From an uncultured Pseudomonadota bacterium (lineage in GTDB: Bacteria; Pseudomonadota; Gammaproteobacteria; Steroidobacterales; Steroidobacteraceae): DNA of 24,676 nucleotides. The position numbers and the translations under genes were made by a program. Below the pieces are notes generated by a model. The model was not told the origin of the DNA and did no database searches. It was given only the letters and a program-made list of their open reading frames with translations. The stretch covers positions 1 through 24,676 of the forward strand of contig CAITAM010000550.1 of assembly GCA_903890265.1 (NCBI GenBank), given 5' to 3'. Of the stretch, positions 7,872 through 15,599 are shown piece after piece (within the stretch, counting starts at the first letter, position 1; each line of letters opens with the position of its first letter).

Positions 7872-7958
7872 GCCCCGGTGGCGAAATTGGTAGACGCAGC
7901 GGACTTAAAATCCGCAGGCCGCAAGGTCATGCCGGTTCGAGTCCGGCCCGGGGCACCA
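7872..7958 (+). tRNA. leuZ: tRNA-Leu (anticodon UAA)
   Basis: The full cloverleaf folds by eye: acceptor stem GCCCCGG (7872-7878) with CCGGGGC (7948-7954), discriminator A and encoded CCA. The anticodon arm is GCGGA / loop CTTAAAA / TCCGC, giving anticodon TAA. There is a long variable arm typical of a class II tRNA, and a T arm GCCGG-TTCGAGT-CCGGC. It reads UUA/UUG leucine codons. In E. coli the equivalent gene follows glyW and cysT after pgsA; here it is about 10 kb from them and on the other strand. A DUF3237 gene follows after 23 bases with no terminator between. Confidence 0.97.
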
Positions 7959-7981
7959 CACACGGATAAGGACCGAATCGC

Positions 7982-8515
7982 ATGGACCGTCGCGCCCTGC
8001 TCATGGGTCTCGCCCTGCCCGGCCTCGCCACCGCCGGCGCGCCGCAAGCAGCGGGCACCCCCGCTGCCCGCCGACCCGGCGCACCGCGCCTCGAGTTTGC
8101 CTACGAGGCCACCGTCCTTCTCGCGCCGGACGTGATGCACGGCCGGACACCCCTCGGCACACGCACGCGGGCACCGATCACGGGCGGCACCTTCGCAGGT
8201 CCCCGGCTCAAGGGCACCATCGTCCCCGGTGGCGCCGACTGGCAGCTGCTGCGCGCCGACGGTTACCTCGTCCTCGAGGCCGACTACTTCATGACGGCGA
8301 GCGACGGCACGCCGATCCGCGTGCACAACAAAGGGCTCTGGCACAGCCCGACCGGCGACTGGCCGGCCGACTACGCGCTCACGACGCCGGAGTTCGAGGT
8401 GGCGCTCGGCCCGCACGACTGGCTGAACCGGCACGTGTTCGTGGGTACCGTGGGTCCGGTCGCTGGCAACGCGCTCGCCGTGCAGATCACGGTCTTCAGC
8501 GTGCTGCCCGGCTGA
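7982..8515 (+). CDS. DUF3237 domain-containing protein, probably exported
   Basis: 177 residues. The N terminus MDRRALLMGLALPGLATAGAP looks like a twin-arginine or Sec signal peptide, cleaved around residue 20-30. The mature part shows the DUF3237 pattern: LEFAYEATVLL, a G-rich turn before GPRLKGTIVPGGADWQLLRADG, then DYFMTASDGTPIRVHNKGLW. DUF3237 is a beta-barrel family of unknown function, often near catabolic genes. ATG at 7982 has AAGGA about 9 bases upstream. It lies immediately downstream of tRNA-Leu and could be read from the tRNA promoter. Confidence 0.87.
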   Translation: MDRRALLMGLALPGLATAGAPQAAGTPAARRPGAPRLEFAYEATVLLAPDVMHGRTPLGTRTRAPITGGTFAGPRLKGTIVPGGADWQLLRADGYLVLEADYFMTASDGTPIRVHNKGLWHSPTGDWPADYALTTPEFEVALGPHDWLNRHVFVGTVGPVAGNALAVQITVFSVLPG

Positions 8516-8584
8516 AGCCAGGCGGCGTCGCCCGGCCAGCGCGACGCGCATCGGGTGCAAGGGCCAGACGACAGGTAGCACGCC

Positions 8585-9889
8585 ATGACGAGCCCATCCC
8601 GGTCCGCCCCGCACCGCCCAGCCCGCCCGGCACCACGCCGTGCCGGACTCGTCCTTGCGCTCGCCGGCTGGCTGCTGGCGGCGGCGGTGCCGGCAGCCCC
8701 GGCACGCGAGCCGCCGGCCGCGCCCTCGCCGGGGTTCACGCGCGGCTCGTCCCGACTTCCGGTGCGGCACGCGACGGCACTGCTGCACGAGCTCGAGTAC
8801 GACGGCGCGCGCGGCATCGACCGGCTGCTCAGCACCCTCGAGGCGGACTGGGCGCTCGTCGGGCACCGCGACCCGACGGCTGGCAACTCAGCCCTATCGG
8901 CGCCGCTCGTGCGGGTCACCCGGATGCCGCGCGGCAGCGTGCCCTGGCAGGCGCAGATCTACCAGGCGGTCGCGAAGGACGCGCTGACCGACTACCGCCG
9001 CCGTCAGGCCCGCGATCCGCGGGCGAGCGATGCGGATCTCGAGCGTGAAACACCGGACTGGGAGCTCGAGCACGTCTGTGGCGGCTCGCTGGTGGCACCC
9101 GGCTGGGTGCTGACCGCGGCGCACTGCGTGCTGCCACCGGCCGTCGAGCAGGACGCGGCGCCGATGCTGCGCGACCCGGCCGATTTCGAGCGCCGGCGCA
9201 CCGAGCTCACCGTGTCGGCGCGCTCGCACGTCACGCTTGCCCGCTGCATCGAGGCACGACTCGTCCGCGAGCCGTTCCGGGTCCGGCTCGGCGCCTACGA
9301 CCTGTCCCGGGACGAGGGCGTGAGCTACCCGATCGACTGCGTCGTGCTGCATCCGGACTGGCACGGCGACAGCATGTTTCACGGCGACATCGCTCTGCTG
9401 CACTTCGACGAGCGGGCGCCGGTCGCGCGGGCGGCGGCGACCGCGAGCACGCCGCCGGCGTCGGTCGGGTCGGTCGCGCCGATCGCGCCGATCGAGATCG
9501 ACCGCGGCCCCGACCTGGAACCAACGCGCAACGTGCACGTCTACGGCTGGGGCAAGGTCGAACCGCGGGTCGGCATTGACCCGTCAGCGGTGCTGAACCG
9601 CGTCGACCTCACCGTGCGGCACCGCTCGGCCTGCGTCCACGAGCTGGACGCGCGCGAGCAGGACGTCGACGAGCGCGTGCTGTGTGCGGGCTCTGACGTG
9701 ACCAAGACGTGCCTCGGCGACAGCGGCGGCCCGGTGGTTGTCGACGACGCGGGCCTGCGCCGGCTGGTCGGCATCGTCAGCTGGGGCGACGCCGACTGCG
9801 AGGCCGACCGCAAACCCGGCGTCTACACGCGTGTCAGCCCCTACGCCGCCTGGATCGACGAGGTGACCGAGTTCCGGCCCGCGCCCTGA
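8585..9889 (+). CDS. Secreted S1-family (chymotrypsin-fold) serine protease
   Basis: 434 residues. A long basic N-region and hydrophobic stretch (about 20-40, ending AAPA) form a signal peptide, followed by a linker to about residue 105. The catalytic triad is visible: His180 in VLTAAHC, Asp268 in GDIALLHF, Ser380 in GDSGGP. The domain end GVYTRVSPYAAWIDEV is typical. Two insertions stand out: about 30 residues between WQAQI and CGGSLV, and about 40 after the histidine. The residue corresponding to chymotrypsin 189 (six before Ser) is Lys374, not Asp as in trypsin. The normal IVGG activation sequence is not seen before SVPWQ. Probably acts outside the cytoplasm; substrate unknown. Confidence 0.93.
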   Translation: MTSPSRSAPHRPARPAPRRAGLVLALAGWLLAAAVPAAPAREPPAAPSPGFTRGSSRLPVRHATALLHELEYDGARGIDRLLSTLEADWALVGHRDPTAGNSALSAPLVRVTRMPRGSVPWQAQIYQAVAKDALTDYRRRQARDPRASDADLERETPDWELEHVCGGSLVAPGWVLTAAHCVLPPAVEQDAAPMLRDPADFERRRTELTVSARSHVTLARCIEARLVREPFRVRLGAYDLSRDEGVSYPIDCVVLHPDWHGDSMFHGDIALLHFDERAPVARAAATASTPPASVGSVAPIAPIEIDRGPDLEPTRNVHVYGWGKVEPRVGIDPSAVLNRVDLTVRHRSACVHELDAREQDVDERVLCAGSDVTKTCLGDSGGPVVVDDAGLRRLVGIVSWGDADCEADRKPGVYTRVSPYAAWIDEVTEFRPAP

Positions 9890-9896
9890 CGCGCGC

Positions 9897-9918
9897 GCCG
9901 TGGCCCGCAGGCCACGGC
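9897..9918. terminator. Hairpin between convergent genes
   Basis: Perfect 9-bp inverted repeat GCCGTGGCC / GGCCACGGC with a CGCA loop, between the protease stop and the end of the small lipoprotein gene on the opposite strand. No T-run follows on either strand. Its position suits a bidirectional terminator. Confidence 0.55.
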
Positions 9919-9930
9919 ACGGACGCGCGG

Positions 9931-10128
9931 TCAGCCCTTGCCGCCCGGCAGCTTGCCCTGCGTCGTGTCCGCGTCATCGATGCGCAGCGGGCCGCCCTGG
10001 GGCGCCTTGTCGGCGGCTGCCGGCGCCGGACGCGCGGCCGGTGGCGGCGGCGCGTGGCCGCAGCCCGCCAGCACCGTCAGTCCGGCCAGCGCCGTAGCGG
10101 CCAGCATCAGTCGTCGAATGGTGATCAT
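9931..10128 (-). CDS. Small predicted lipoprotein
   Basis: A 65-residue product starting MITIRRLMLAATALAGLTVL, followed by a lipobox LAGC with Cys23, then a short proline/alanine-rich tail ending GGKG. I choose ATG at 10128 because AAGGGGA lies about 8 bases upstream and the lipobox is then correctly placed; a longer frame to 10176 adds 16 residues before the signal peptide. No recognisable domain. It does not carry the CGLKGPLY motif of LptM (YifL), so I do not assign it. Its end faces the protease gene across a hairpin. Confidence 0.65.
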   Translation of the reverse strand: MITIRRLMLAATALAGLTVLAGCGHAPPPPAARPAPAAADKAPQGGPLRIDDADTTQGKLPGGKG

Positions 10129-10214
10129 CGTCGGTCCCCTTACGTGTTGGCTGTTCGTCGTCAATGCATCGGCCATTGTGCGCCCGTCGCCGGTCGCTGC
10201 CGTCAGGTATCCGC

Positions 10215-12155
10215 TCAGGCGTGCACGTCAAAGCCGAGATCGCGCGCGAGCGCCTGGAAATCGGCCCGCCCGCGCAGCGGATCCAGCAGCTCGTCGTAGG
10301 CGAGACTCGTCAGGCCGCCATCAAACAGATTCCGCGCGCGGTGCAGTGCCACCATCGCCTCGTCGGGCCTGCCCCACTGGGCGAGCACCTCGGCCTGCTG
10401 GTAGAGCGAATCATCGCCCGCCTCCTGCTTGAGGGTGGCAAAGGCCGTGTCGGCCGCCGCCGCGTTACCGACCCGACGCTCGACGACGGCAAGCCCGGTA
10501 AAACGGGCCAGCGGCAGCGCCTCGCGCAGGCAGGCCTCGCGCGCCTCGCCGGTGCGACCGAGGGCCAGCAGTGCCCGCGCCGACTCCCAGTGCTCGCCGG
10601 CGTACTTCGGATTGAGCTCCAGCGCGCGCTGGTGCGCCACCAGCGCGTCCGCGTAGTGGCGCGCCATGGCGTGAACGTAGCCCGCATCCGCCTGGACCAC
10701 CGGATTCAAAGGATCGCGCTCGAGCGCGCGGCTCATCGCCGTCGCCGCCTCCGCCGCGCGCCCGGTCTCGGCCGCAAACACCGAGTACACCGCGAGCACG
10801 TGCCCGTCGCCACCGCCGAGCTGGTAGGCGCTCTCGTACGGCTCGCGGGCACCGCGCAGGTCGAGCCCGACACTGCGCACAAAGCCGAGCGCGAGGTGCG
10901 CCGGCGCGCAATCGGGCGCGAGCTCGATCGCCCGGCGGGCCGCGCGTTCGGCCTCGGCGATCGTCTGGCGACGGTCGACGCCGCCGTAGCGGTTGCTGAT
11001 CGCGACGAGGCACTGCGCGCGCGCGGCGTGCGCGAGCGCGAACGCCGGATCGGCAGCGAGCGCGGCCTCGTAGGCGAGCAGCGCTGCCCGATCGTCATCG
11101 TCGGCATTGGAGAGCGCCCGCCCGCGCAGGAAGGCCTCGTAGGCACCGACCACCGACGTGCCGCCCGGCGCGCTGGTCGGCGCGCCCGCCGTACCACCGC
11201 GCAGCGCGTCACCCAGCGCGGCCAGGACGGAGCTCGCGATCTCGCGCTGCACGGCAAACACGTCATCGACCGGGCGATCGAACGTCTGGCTCCACAGACT
11301 GAAGCCCGTGCGGCCGTCGACCAGTTCCGTGGCAATCCGAAAGCGCGAGCCCGCGCGCCGTACGCTGCCCTCGAGCAGCGAGGAAACGCCGAGCGAATTG
11401 GCGATCGTCACGGCGTTGGAGTGACCGTCCCGAAACGCCTCTGACGACACCTGGGCGATGACCCTGAGGTTGCGCACCCGGACGAGTGCCGCGCGCACCT
11501 CGGCGGAGATGCCGTCCGAAAAATACGCCTGGGCCGGATCGCCACTCAGGTTGGTGAAGGGCAGCACTGCGATGGCATTCGCGGCCAGCCGTTCGCGCTC
11601 GGCCGCGGTGCGGTGCCACAGGTAGGCGCCGGCACCGGCCGCGGCCACCGCGAGCGAGCAGCCCGCGGCAAGCAATGAGCGACGGCTGAGGGGCGCGCCG
11701 GCGGCGACCGCCGGCGGCGCCACCGGCTCGCCGTGCAGCGCACTGACCGAGGCCAGCAGCGCGCGAACGGGCGCCGTGACAGAGCGGCGGTCCCAGCCGG
11801 CGAGGTTGATGAACAGGTGCTGGCGAAAGCCGATCGGTGGCTCGACGCCGTCCAGCGACACCGGCACCAGGCGGTTGCGGTCACGGCCGTGCGTTGCCTC
11901 GTCGCGCACCCAGTGCGACTGCAATGACGCTCGCGACCAGAGCACGACGACGACCCGCGCGGACTCGAGCGCCCGTTCCGTCGTGCTGGCGAACACCGCA
12001 CCGGCCGGGATAAGGCCATCCCACCAGGCGCGGTAACCGGCCGTTTCGAGGCAGGCCACGATCGCCTCGGCGGTGTCGCGGTCTTCGTGGGCATAGCTGA
12101 CGAAGACCGTCGCTCCGGCCTCCGCCGATCCCGTGGGGGTGGCATCCGGTGCCAT
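10215..12155 (-). CDS. Membrane-anchored TIR - TolB_N - TPR protein
   Basis: 646 residues in three parts. Residues about 14-140 form a TIR domain: TVFVSYAHEDRDTAEAI (strand A), WWDGLIPAG (BB-loop region) and SHWVRDEATHG, where Glu86 is the position of the NADase glutamate in active TIR enzymes. One hydrophobic helix follows at about 161-180. Residues about 193-310 match the TolB N-terminal-like module (IAVLPFTNLSGDPAQAYFSDG), and about 330-640 are TPR repeats. The same TolB_N-TPR half occurs behind CadC-type DNA-binding, kinase and cyclase domains, so TIR is the exchanged N-terminal module. Predicted topology: TIR inside, TolB_N-TPR in the periplasm. AGGCGA precedes ATG 12155. Role unproven: signalling or defence. 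Confidence 0.9.
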   Translation of the reverse strand: MAPDATPTGSAEAGATVFVSYAHEDRDTAEAIVACLETAGYRAWWDGLIPAGAVFASTTERALESARVVVVLWSRASLQSHWVRDEATHGRDRNRLVPVSLDGVEPPIGFRQHLFINLAGWDRRSVTAPVRALLASVSALHGEPVAPPAVAAGAPLSRRSLLAAGCSLAVAAAGAGAYLWHRTAAERERLAANAIAVLPFTNLSGDPAQAYFSDGISAEVRAALVRVRNLRVIAQVSSEAFRDGHSNAVTIANSLGVSSLLEGSVRRAGSRFRIATELVDGRTGFSLWSQTFDRPVDDVFAVQREIASSVLAALGDALRGGTAGAPTSAPGGTSVVGAYEAFLRGRALSNADDDDRAALLAYEAALAADPAFALAHAARAQCLVAISNRYGGVDRRQTIAEAERAARRAIELAPDCAPAHLALGFVRSVGLDLRGAREPYESAYQLGGGDGHVLAVYSVFAAETGRAAEAATAMSRALERDPLNPVVQADAGYVHAMARHYADALVAHQRALELNPKYAGEHWESARALLALGRTGEAREACLREALPLARFTGLAVVERRVGNAAAADTAFATLKQEAGDDSLYQQAEVLAQWGRPDEAMVALHRARNLFDGGLTSLAYDELLDPLRGRADFQALARDLGFDVHA

Positions 12156-12429
12156 CGTTTCGCCTCGCGCGATCCCTGCCCGCGCGGCAAGCCGCAGGAT
12201 TCAAACTCGTCTGCGGGAAGTCTATGTCGCGCGGCGACGACGACGCAACCAACGCGGCACTGTACGGCAAGGCCGCGGGCGCGCGGACCGACCCGGAACG
12301 GGGCGCAGGCCGCGCCTCGGCGGGGCTGTACACGCCGCCGCCGTTGCGCCACAGTTTGGCGCGACACGTGCCCGCCGTGCCGCGCGGGTCACGCCCCGTT
12401 CACGCCATGCCATCGCCCGGAGCCTCGTC

Positions 12430-13056
12430 ATGCCGAACCGACCGCCGCCGTTCCTTATCGCACTCACCGCGGTTTGCACCGCTGTTGCGCTCGCCGGTTG
12501 CGCGGCCGGGTCGCTGGGCGCCCAGGGTGCCGCCGAGGGCGGCAAGTCGGGCGCGCTGGCCGGCGCCGTCGCCGGTGCGGTGGGCAGCATTTTCTGGGGC
12601 GGCAACGTGGTGGAGAACATGGCCACGAGCGCGGTGGTGGGCGCCGCGACCGGCGCCGTGGTCGGTGGGGTCGCCGGCAACAGCCAGGACAAGGCAATCG
12701 AGGCCAAGCGCAACATGAGCGAGGCCGATGCGGCGATCCTGAAGCGCATCGGGCCCGACAACTTCGCCGCCGCGAAGGAACTCGCCTACTGCCGGCACAA
12801 GACGGCCGTCGGCAAGGCCCGCACGGCCTACGGTCTCGCGCCGACCGACGACTGGAAGCACTACGCGCTCCTGATCGAGTCGATCGCCGACGAGGAGATG
12901 GGCGATACGGCGGCCGCGCAGAAGGTCTACCCGCTCATGGTGACGCTGAACCCGCAGACGATGACGGTCGACTCGGCGCGCAACGAGGCCCTGAGCGGCA
13001 TCCTCAAGGTGCAGAAGGCGCGTGCCGACCGGGGCCTGCCGGCGACCTGCCGCTGA
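12430..13056 (+). CDS. Glycine-zipper lipoprotein
   Basis: 208 residues from ATG 12430, chosen because GGAG lies 8 bases upstream and it places the lipobox LAGC (Cys24) after a short hydrophobic signal; the frame is open further upstream to 12133 but that part is arginine-rich and not gene-like. Residues about 36-85 are glycine/alanine-rich with G-x3-G spacing (AGAVAGAVGSIFWGG, AAGAV-like repeats), a glycine-zipper membrane motif. The C-terminal half is helical (WKHYALLIESIADEEMGDTAAA) and may be a single TPR-like hairpin. Transcribed divergently from the TIR gene. Function unknown; probably attached to the outer membrane. Confidence 0.82.
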   Translation: MPNRPPPFLIALTAVCTAVALAGCAAGSLGAQGAAEGGKSGALAGAVAGAVGSIFWGGNVVENMATSAVVGAATGAVVGGVAGNSQDKAIEAKRNMSEADAAILKRIGPDNFAAAKELAYCRHKTAVGKARTAYGLAPTDDWKHYALLIESIADEEMGDTAAAQKVYPLMVTLNPQTMTVDSARNEALSGILKVQKARADRGLPATCR

Positions 13057-13098
13057 CGTCGAACCGCTGACGTCGAACCGCTGACGTCGAACCGCTGA
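13051..13098 (+). repeat. 14-bp tandem repeat, three copies plus a partial
   Basis: CGCTGACGTCGAAC occurs three times head to tail (13051, 13065, 13079), followed by a partial CGCTGA. The first copy holds the last codon and stop (CGC TGA) of the lipoprotein gene, so the repeat duplicates the gene's end into the intergenic region. All full copies are identical. Confidence 0.95.
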
Positions 13099-13105
13099 TG
13101 CACGT

Positions 13106-13123
13106 CCGCGGCAATGGCCGCGG
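13106..13123. terminator. GC-rich hairpin between convergent genes
   Basis: CCGCGGC / GCCGCGG, 7 bp with an AATG loop, just after the tandem repeat and between the converging lipoprotein and alcohol dehydrogenase genes. A second 6-bp hairpin (CGCGGG / CCCGCG, 13145-13162) follows. Neither has a T-run; a terminator role is inferred from position. Confidence 0.4.
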
Positions 13124-13175
13124 CTTGCGCCCGCGCCGGTGACCCGCGGGCCGCAACCCGCGTGCCACGTCGCAC

Positions 13176-15386
13176 TCACATCGCCGGCGCGGCTGTTGGC
13201 GCGGACGATTCCTGCGCGCGGTAGGCCTGCCACGACTGGTCGACGAGGTAGGCATGGATCGCCTCCGCGTCCTTGCGGCTCAACACGTCGTCCCAGCGCG
13301 CCATGCCCTTGTCTTTCAGCAGTCCCTCGAGAACGATGCCATAGAAGACCGAGTGCTTGGCCTCGGTCAGCCGGCGCAGGTCCGGCAGGATGCCGGGGCC
13401 GAGCTGGTGGCAGCGGCTGCAGTAGCGGTTGTAGAGCACCTCGCCCGCCGCCACCGTCTGCGCCGTGCCCTCGGCTGCCGGCGGCTTCGGGAACGGCTCG
13501 GCCTTGAGCTCGGGTGGCAACGGCACCGCGCCACCGCCGAGCCTGAAGGCGATGATCCGGCCCTCGTTGTCGTACTTCGACGCGGCATGGATCGGCTTCA
13601 GCGGGTAATTGACCATGTTGCCGCCAAAACCGGCCATGACGACCACGTACTGCACGCCGTTGACGCGGTAGGTGGCCGGTGCCGCCATGATGCCGGTACC
13701 GACGTTGAGGCTGGCGAGCGCCTTGCCGTCCTTCGCGTCGTAGACGTTCAGGTGCCCGCTGGAGTCGCCCTGGAACACGAGGCCGCCCGCGGTCGACAGC
13801 ACGCCGCCGTCCCAGTTGCTCGCGGTTTTCACCTGCCAGGCAAGCTTCTGCGCGACCGGGTCCCAGGCCCGGAGATACCCCTCGTTGAGCGCCGGGGGCT
13901 GGTGCTTCGCGAGCGTCTTCAGCGGCGGCAGCGGCCCGTACAGGCTCTTCAGCGCCGGCGGGTCGTAGTCCTCGACCGGGAAGGCCGGCACCGTGAAGAA
14001 GCCCTCGACTTCACCGGCCCGTTCCTTCGCCGAGTCCATGTACACCATCGGCCATTCCATCGCCGGGATGTAGGTCAGCCGGGTCTCGGGGTCGTAGCTC
14101 ATCGGCTGCCAGCTGTGCGCGCCGGCATTCGCCGGGAACAGCAGGATCGGCTTCTTGCCGTACTCGGCGGCGGGATTGGGAATCGGCCGCCCCGCGGGAT
14201 CGATGCCGAGCGTCCAGTTGACGTAGGCGAAGTTCTTCGCCGAAAGGAACTTGCCGGTGGCGCGGTCCAGCACGTAGTAGTAGCCGTTCTTGGCCGCCTG
14301 CATGATCACGGGCTTCGGACCGTGGCCAAGATCGAGATCGGCCAGGATCAGTTTCTGCGTGCTGTCGTAGTCCCAGCGGTCGCCCGGGGTGGTCTGGTAG
14401 TACCAGGCGAGCTCGCCGGTCTCCGCGTGCACGGCGACGATCGCTGCCGTGTAGAGATCGTCACCGCCGTGACGGCCGCCTTCCTTGATGTTGTAGGGCG
14501 CGCCGTTCGCCGTGCCGAAGTAGACGAGCTTGAGCTTCGGGTCGTAGCTCATGCCATCCCAGGCGGTGCCGCCCGAGCCCGCCTCCCAGCGATGCCGCGG
14601 GTCCCAGCTCTTGATCGCCTCGACGAGGTGCGGCTGGTCCTGGGGTCCTTCCTTCGGGTCCTTCGGCACCGTGTAGAAGCGCCACTTGAAGGCGCCGCTC
14701 GCCCGGTCAAAGGCGGCAACGTAGCCGCGCGCGCCGGCGAAGTCGGCACCGGCACTGCCGACGACGACGAGATCACCGGCCACCACCGGGGTCGCCGACA
14801 GCGTGAACGGCGTTTTCGGGCCGCGCGCCGGCAGCGTGTCGACCTTCCACCGACGCTTGCCGGTCGCGGCATCAATCGCGTGCAGGTAGCCGTCGAGGCT
14901 GCCGACGTAGACCGTGCCCTCGTACACCGCCACACCGCGATTGACGGCATCGCAGCAGGCGTAGCGACCCCACTGCCCGTCCACCTCGGGGTCGTAGGTC
15001 CAGCGCTCGGCCCCCGTCGCCGCGTCCATGGCGTAGACCCAGCCGAAGACGCCGGTGGTGTAGAGCACGCCGTCGACGACCACCGGCGTGGCCTCAAGAC
15101 CCCGGTGCGTGCCGAGGCGGCGCTCCCAGGCAAAACCCAGCGAGCCGACGTTGTCGCGGTTGATGTCGGTGAGCGGGCTGAAATAGGTCCCCGCGCCGTC
15201 GCGGCCGGTGGCGAGCCACTGATCGGGCTCGCTCGTGGCATTGGCGAGGCGCGCGGCATTGATCGCGCCCGCGCGGGGTGGCGGCGGCTTGGCCGCGGCC
15301 TTCGGCGGGGGCGCACTCGGCTGGCTGCAGCCCGCGGCGAGCGCCGCGAGCACGATTCCAACGACAACGATTTGGCGTAGCGCCAT
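13176..15386 (-). CDS. Quinohaemoprotein (PQQ, haem c) alcohol dehydrogenase, lipoprotein form
   Basis: Oxidises alcohols in the periplasm with PQQ and passes electrons to its own haem c. From ATG 15386 (GGAGG 8 bases upstream) the 736-residue product has a lipobox LAAGC (Cys20), an eight-bladed propeller, and a C-terminal cytochrome domain with CSRCH (Cys656, Cys659, His660) and likely axial Met695. Family marks: vicinal disulfide Cys144-Cys145 in CCDAVNRG and TTPGDRWDYDSTQ with catalytic Asp339. Asp341, two residues on, is the extra aspartate typical of lanthanide-dependent enzymes; type II qhADH usually has Thr there. The usual metal ligand Glu (GGAEYG) is Asp215 here (AGADFAG); Asn294 is kept. 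The alcohol substrate is unknown. Confidence 0.92.
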   Translation of the reverse strand: MALRQIVVVGIVLAALAAGCSQPSAPPPKAAAKPPPPRAGAINAARLANATSEPDQWLATGRDGAGTYFSPLTDINRDNVGSLGFAWERRLGTHRGLEATPVVVDGVLYTTGVFGWVYAMDAATGAERWTYDPEVDGQWGRYACCDAVNRGVAVYEGTVYVGSLDGYLHAIDAATGKRRWKVDTLPARGPKTPFTLSATPVVAGDLVVVGSAGADFAGARGYVAAFDRASGAFKWRFYTVPKDPKEGPQDQPHLVEAIKSWDPRHRWEAGSGGTAWDGMSYDPKLKLVYFGTANGAPYNIKEGGRHGGDDLYTAAIVAVHAETGELAWYYQTTPGDRWDYDSTQKLILADLDLGHGPKPVIMQAAKNGYYYVLDRATGKFLSAKNFAYVNWTLGIDPAGRPIPNPAAEYGKKPILLFPANAGAHSWQPMSYDPETRLTYIPAMEWPMVYMDSAKERAGEVEGFFTVPAFPVEDYDPPALKSLYGPLPPLKTLAKHQPPALNEGYLRAWDPVAQKLAWQVKTASNWDGGVLSTAGGLVFQGDSSGHLNVYDAKDGKALASLNVGTGIMAAPATYRVNGVQYVVVMAGFGGNMVNYPLKPIHAASKYDNEGRIIAFRLGGGAVPLPPELKAEPFPKPPAAEGTAQTVAAGEVLYNRYCSRCHQLGPGILPDLRRLTEAKHSVFYGIVLEGLLKDKGMARWDDVLSRKDAEAIHAYLVDQSWQAYRAQESSAPTAAPAM

Positions 15387-15524
15387 GACGAGAACCTCCG
15401 GATGCCGGCGACGGCGGGCGCACACGGGACGCCCGTCCCGATCCTACGACGGATGCGCGCGATGCGCACCGTCGGCCGCTCGGCGCGATGACGACGATCC
15501 GCGGTCCCGGCAGTGCCGGTCCGC

Positions 15525-15564
15525 CAAAGAAAACGGCGCCGGGGACTGCCATCCCCGGCGCCGT
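15525..15564 (-). terminator. Rho-independent terminator of the sulfatase gene
   Basis: Perfect 13-bp stem (15533-15545 with 15552-15564) and 6-base loop; on the minus strand it is followed directly by TTTTCTTT. It begins about 36 bases after the sulfatase stop and separates that gene from the dehydrogenase downstream, so the dehydrogenase should have its own promoter between 15387 and 15525. Confidence 0.9.
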
Positions 15565-15599
15565 CGGTGCTGCCCGCGGCAGCGGCGTGGCCGTCCGAC

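Noticed and set aside
7872..7958. Integration site of a genomic island at tRNA-Leu
   Set aside because: No integrase, no direct repeat of the tRNA 3' end seen elsewhere in the window, and no mobility genes; only gene order suggests rearrangement.
9931..10128. LptM (YifL) assembly lipoprotein
   Set aside because: Size fits but the diagnostic CGLKGPLY motif is absent.
12133..12429. N-terminal extension of the glycine-zipper lipoprotein
   Set aside because: Arginine-rich with no ribosome site, and it would bury the lipobox signal peptide.
13051..13098. CRISPR or iteron array
   Set aside because: Direct tandem copies without spacers, only three units, located at a gene end.
13254..15380. 708-residue open frame on the plus strand opposite the alcohol dehydrogenase
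   Set aside because: Arg/His/Val-rich, no domain signal, no ribosome site; it is antisense to a clear PQQ enzyme and typical of high-GC shadow frames.
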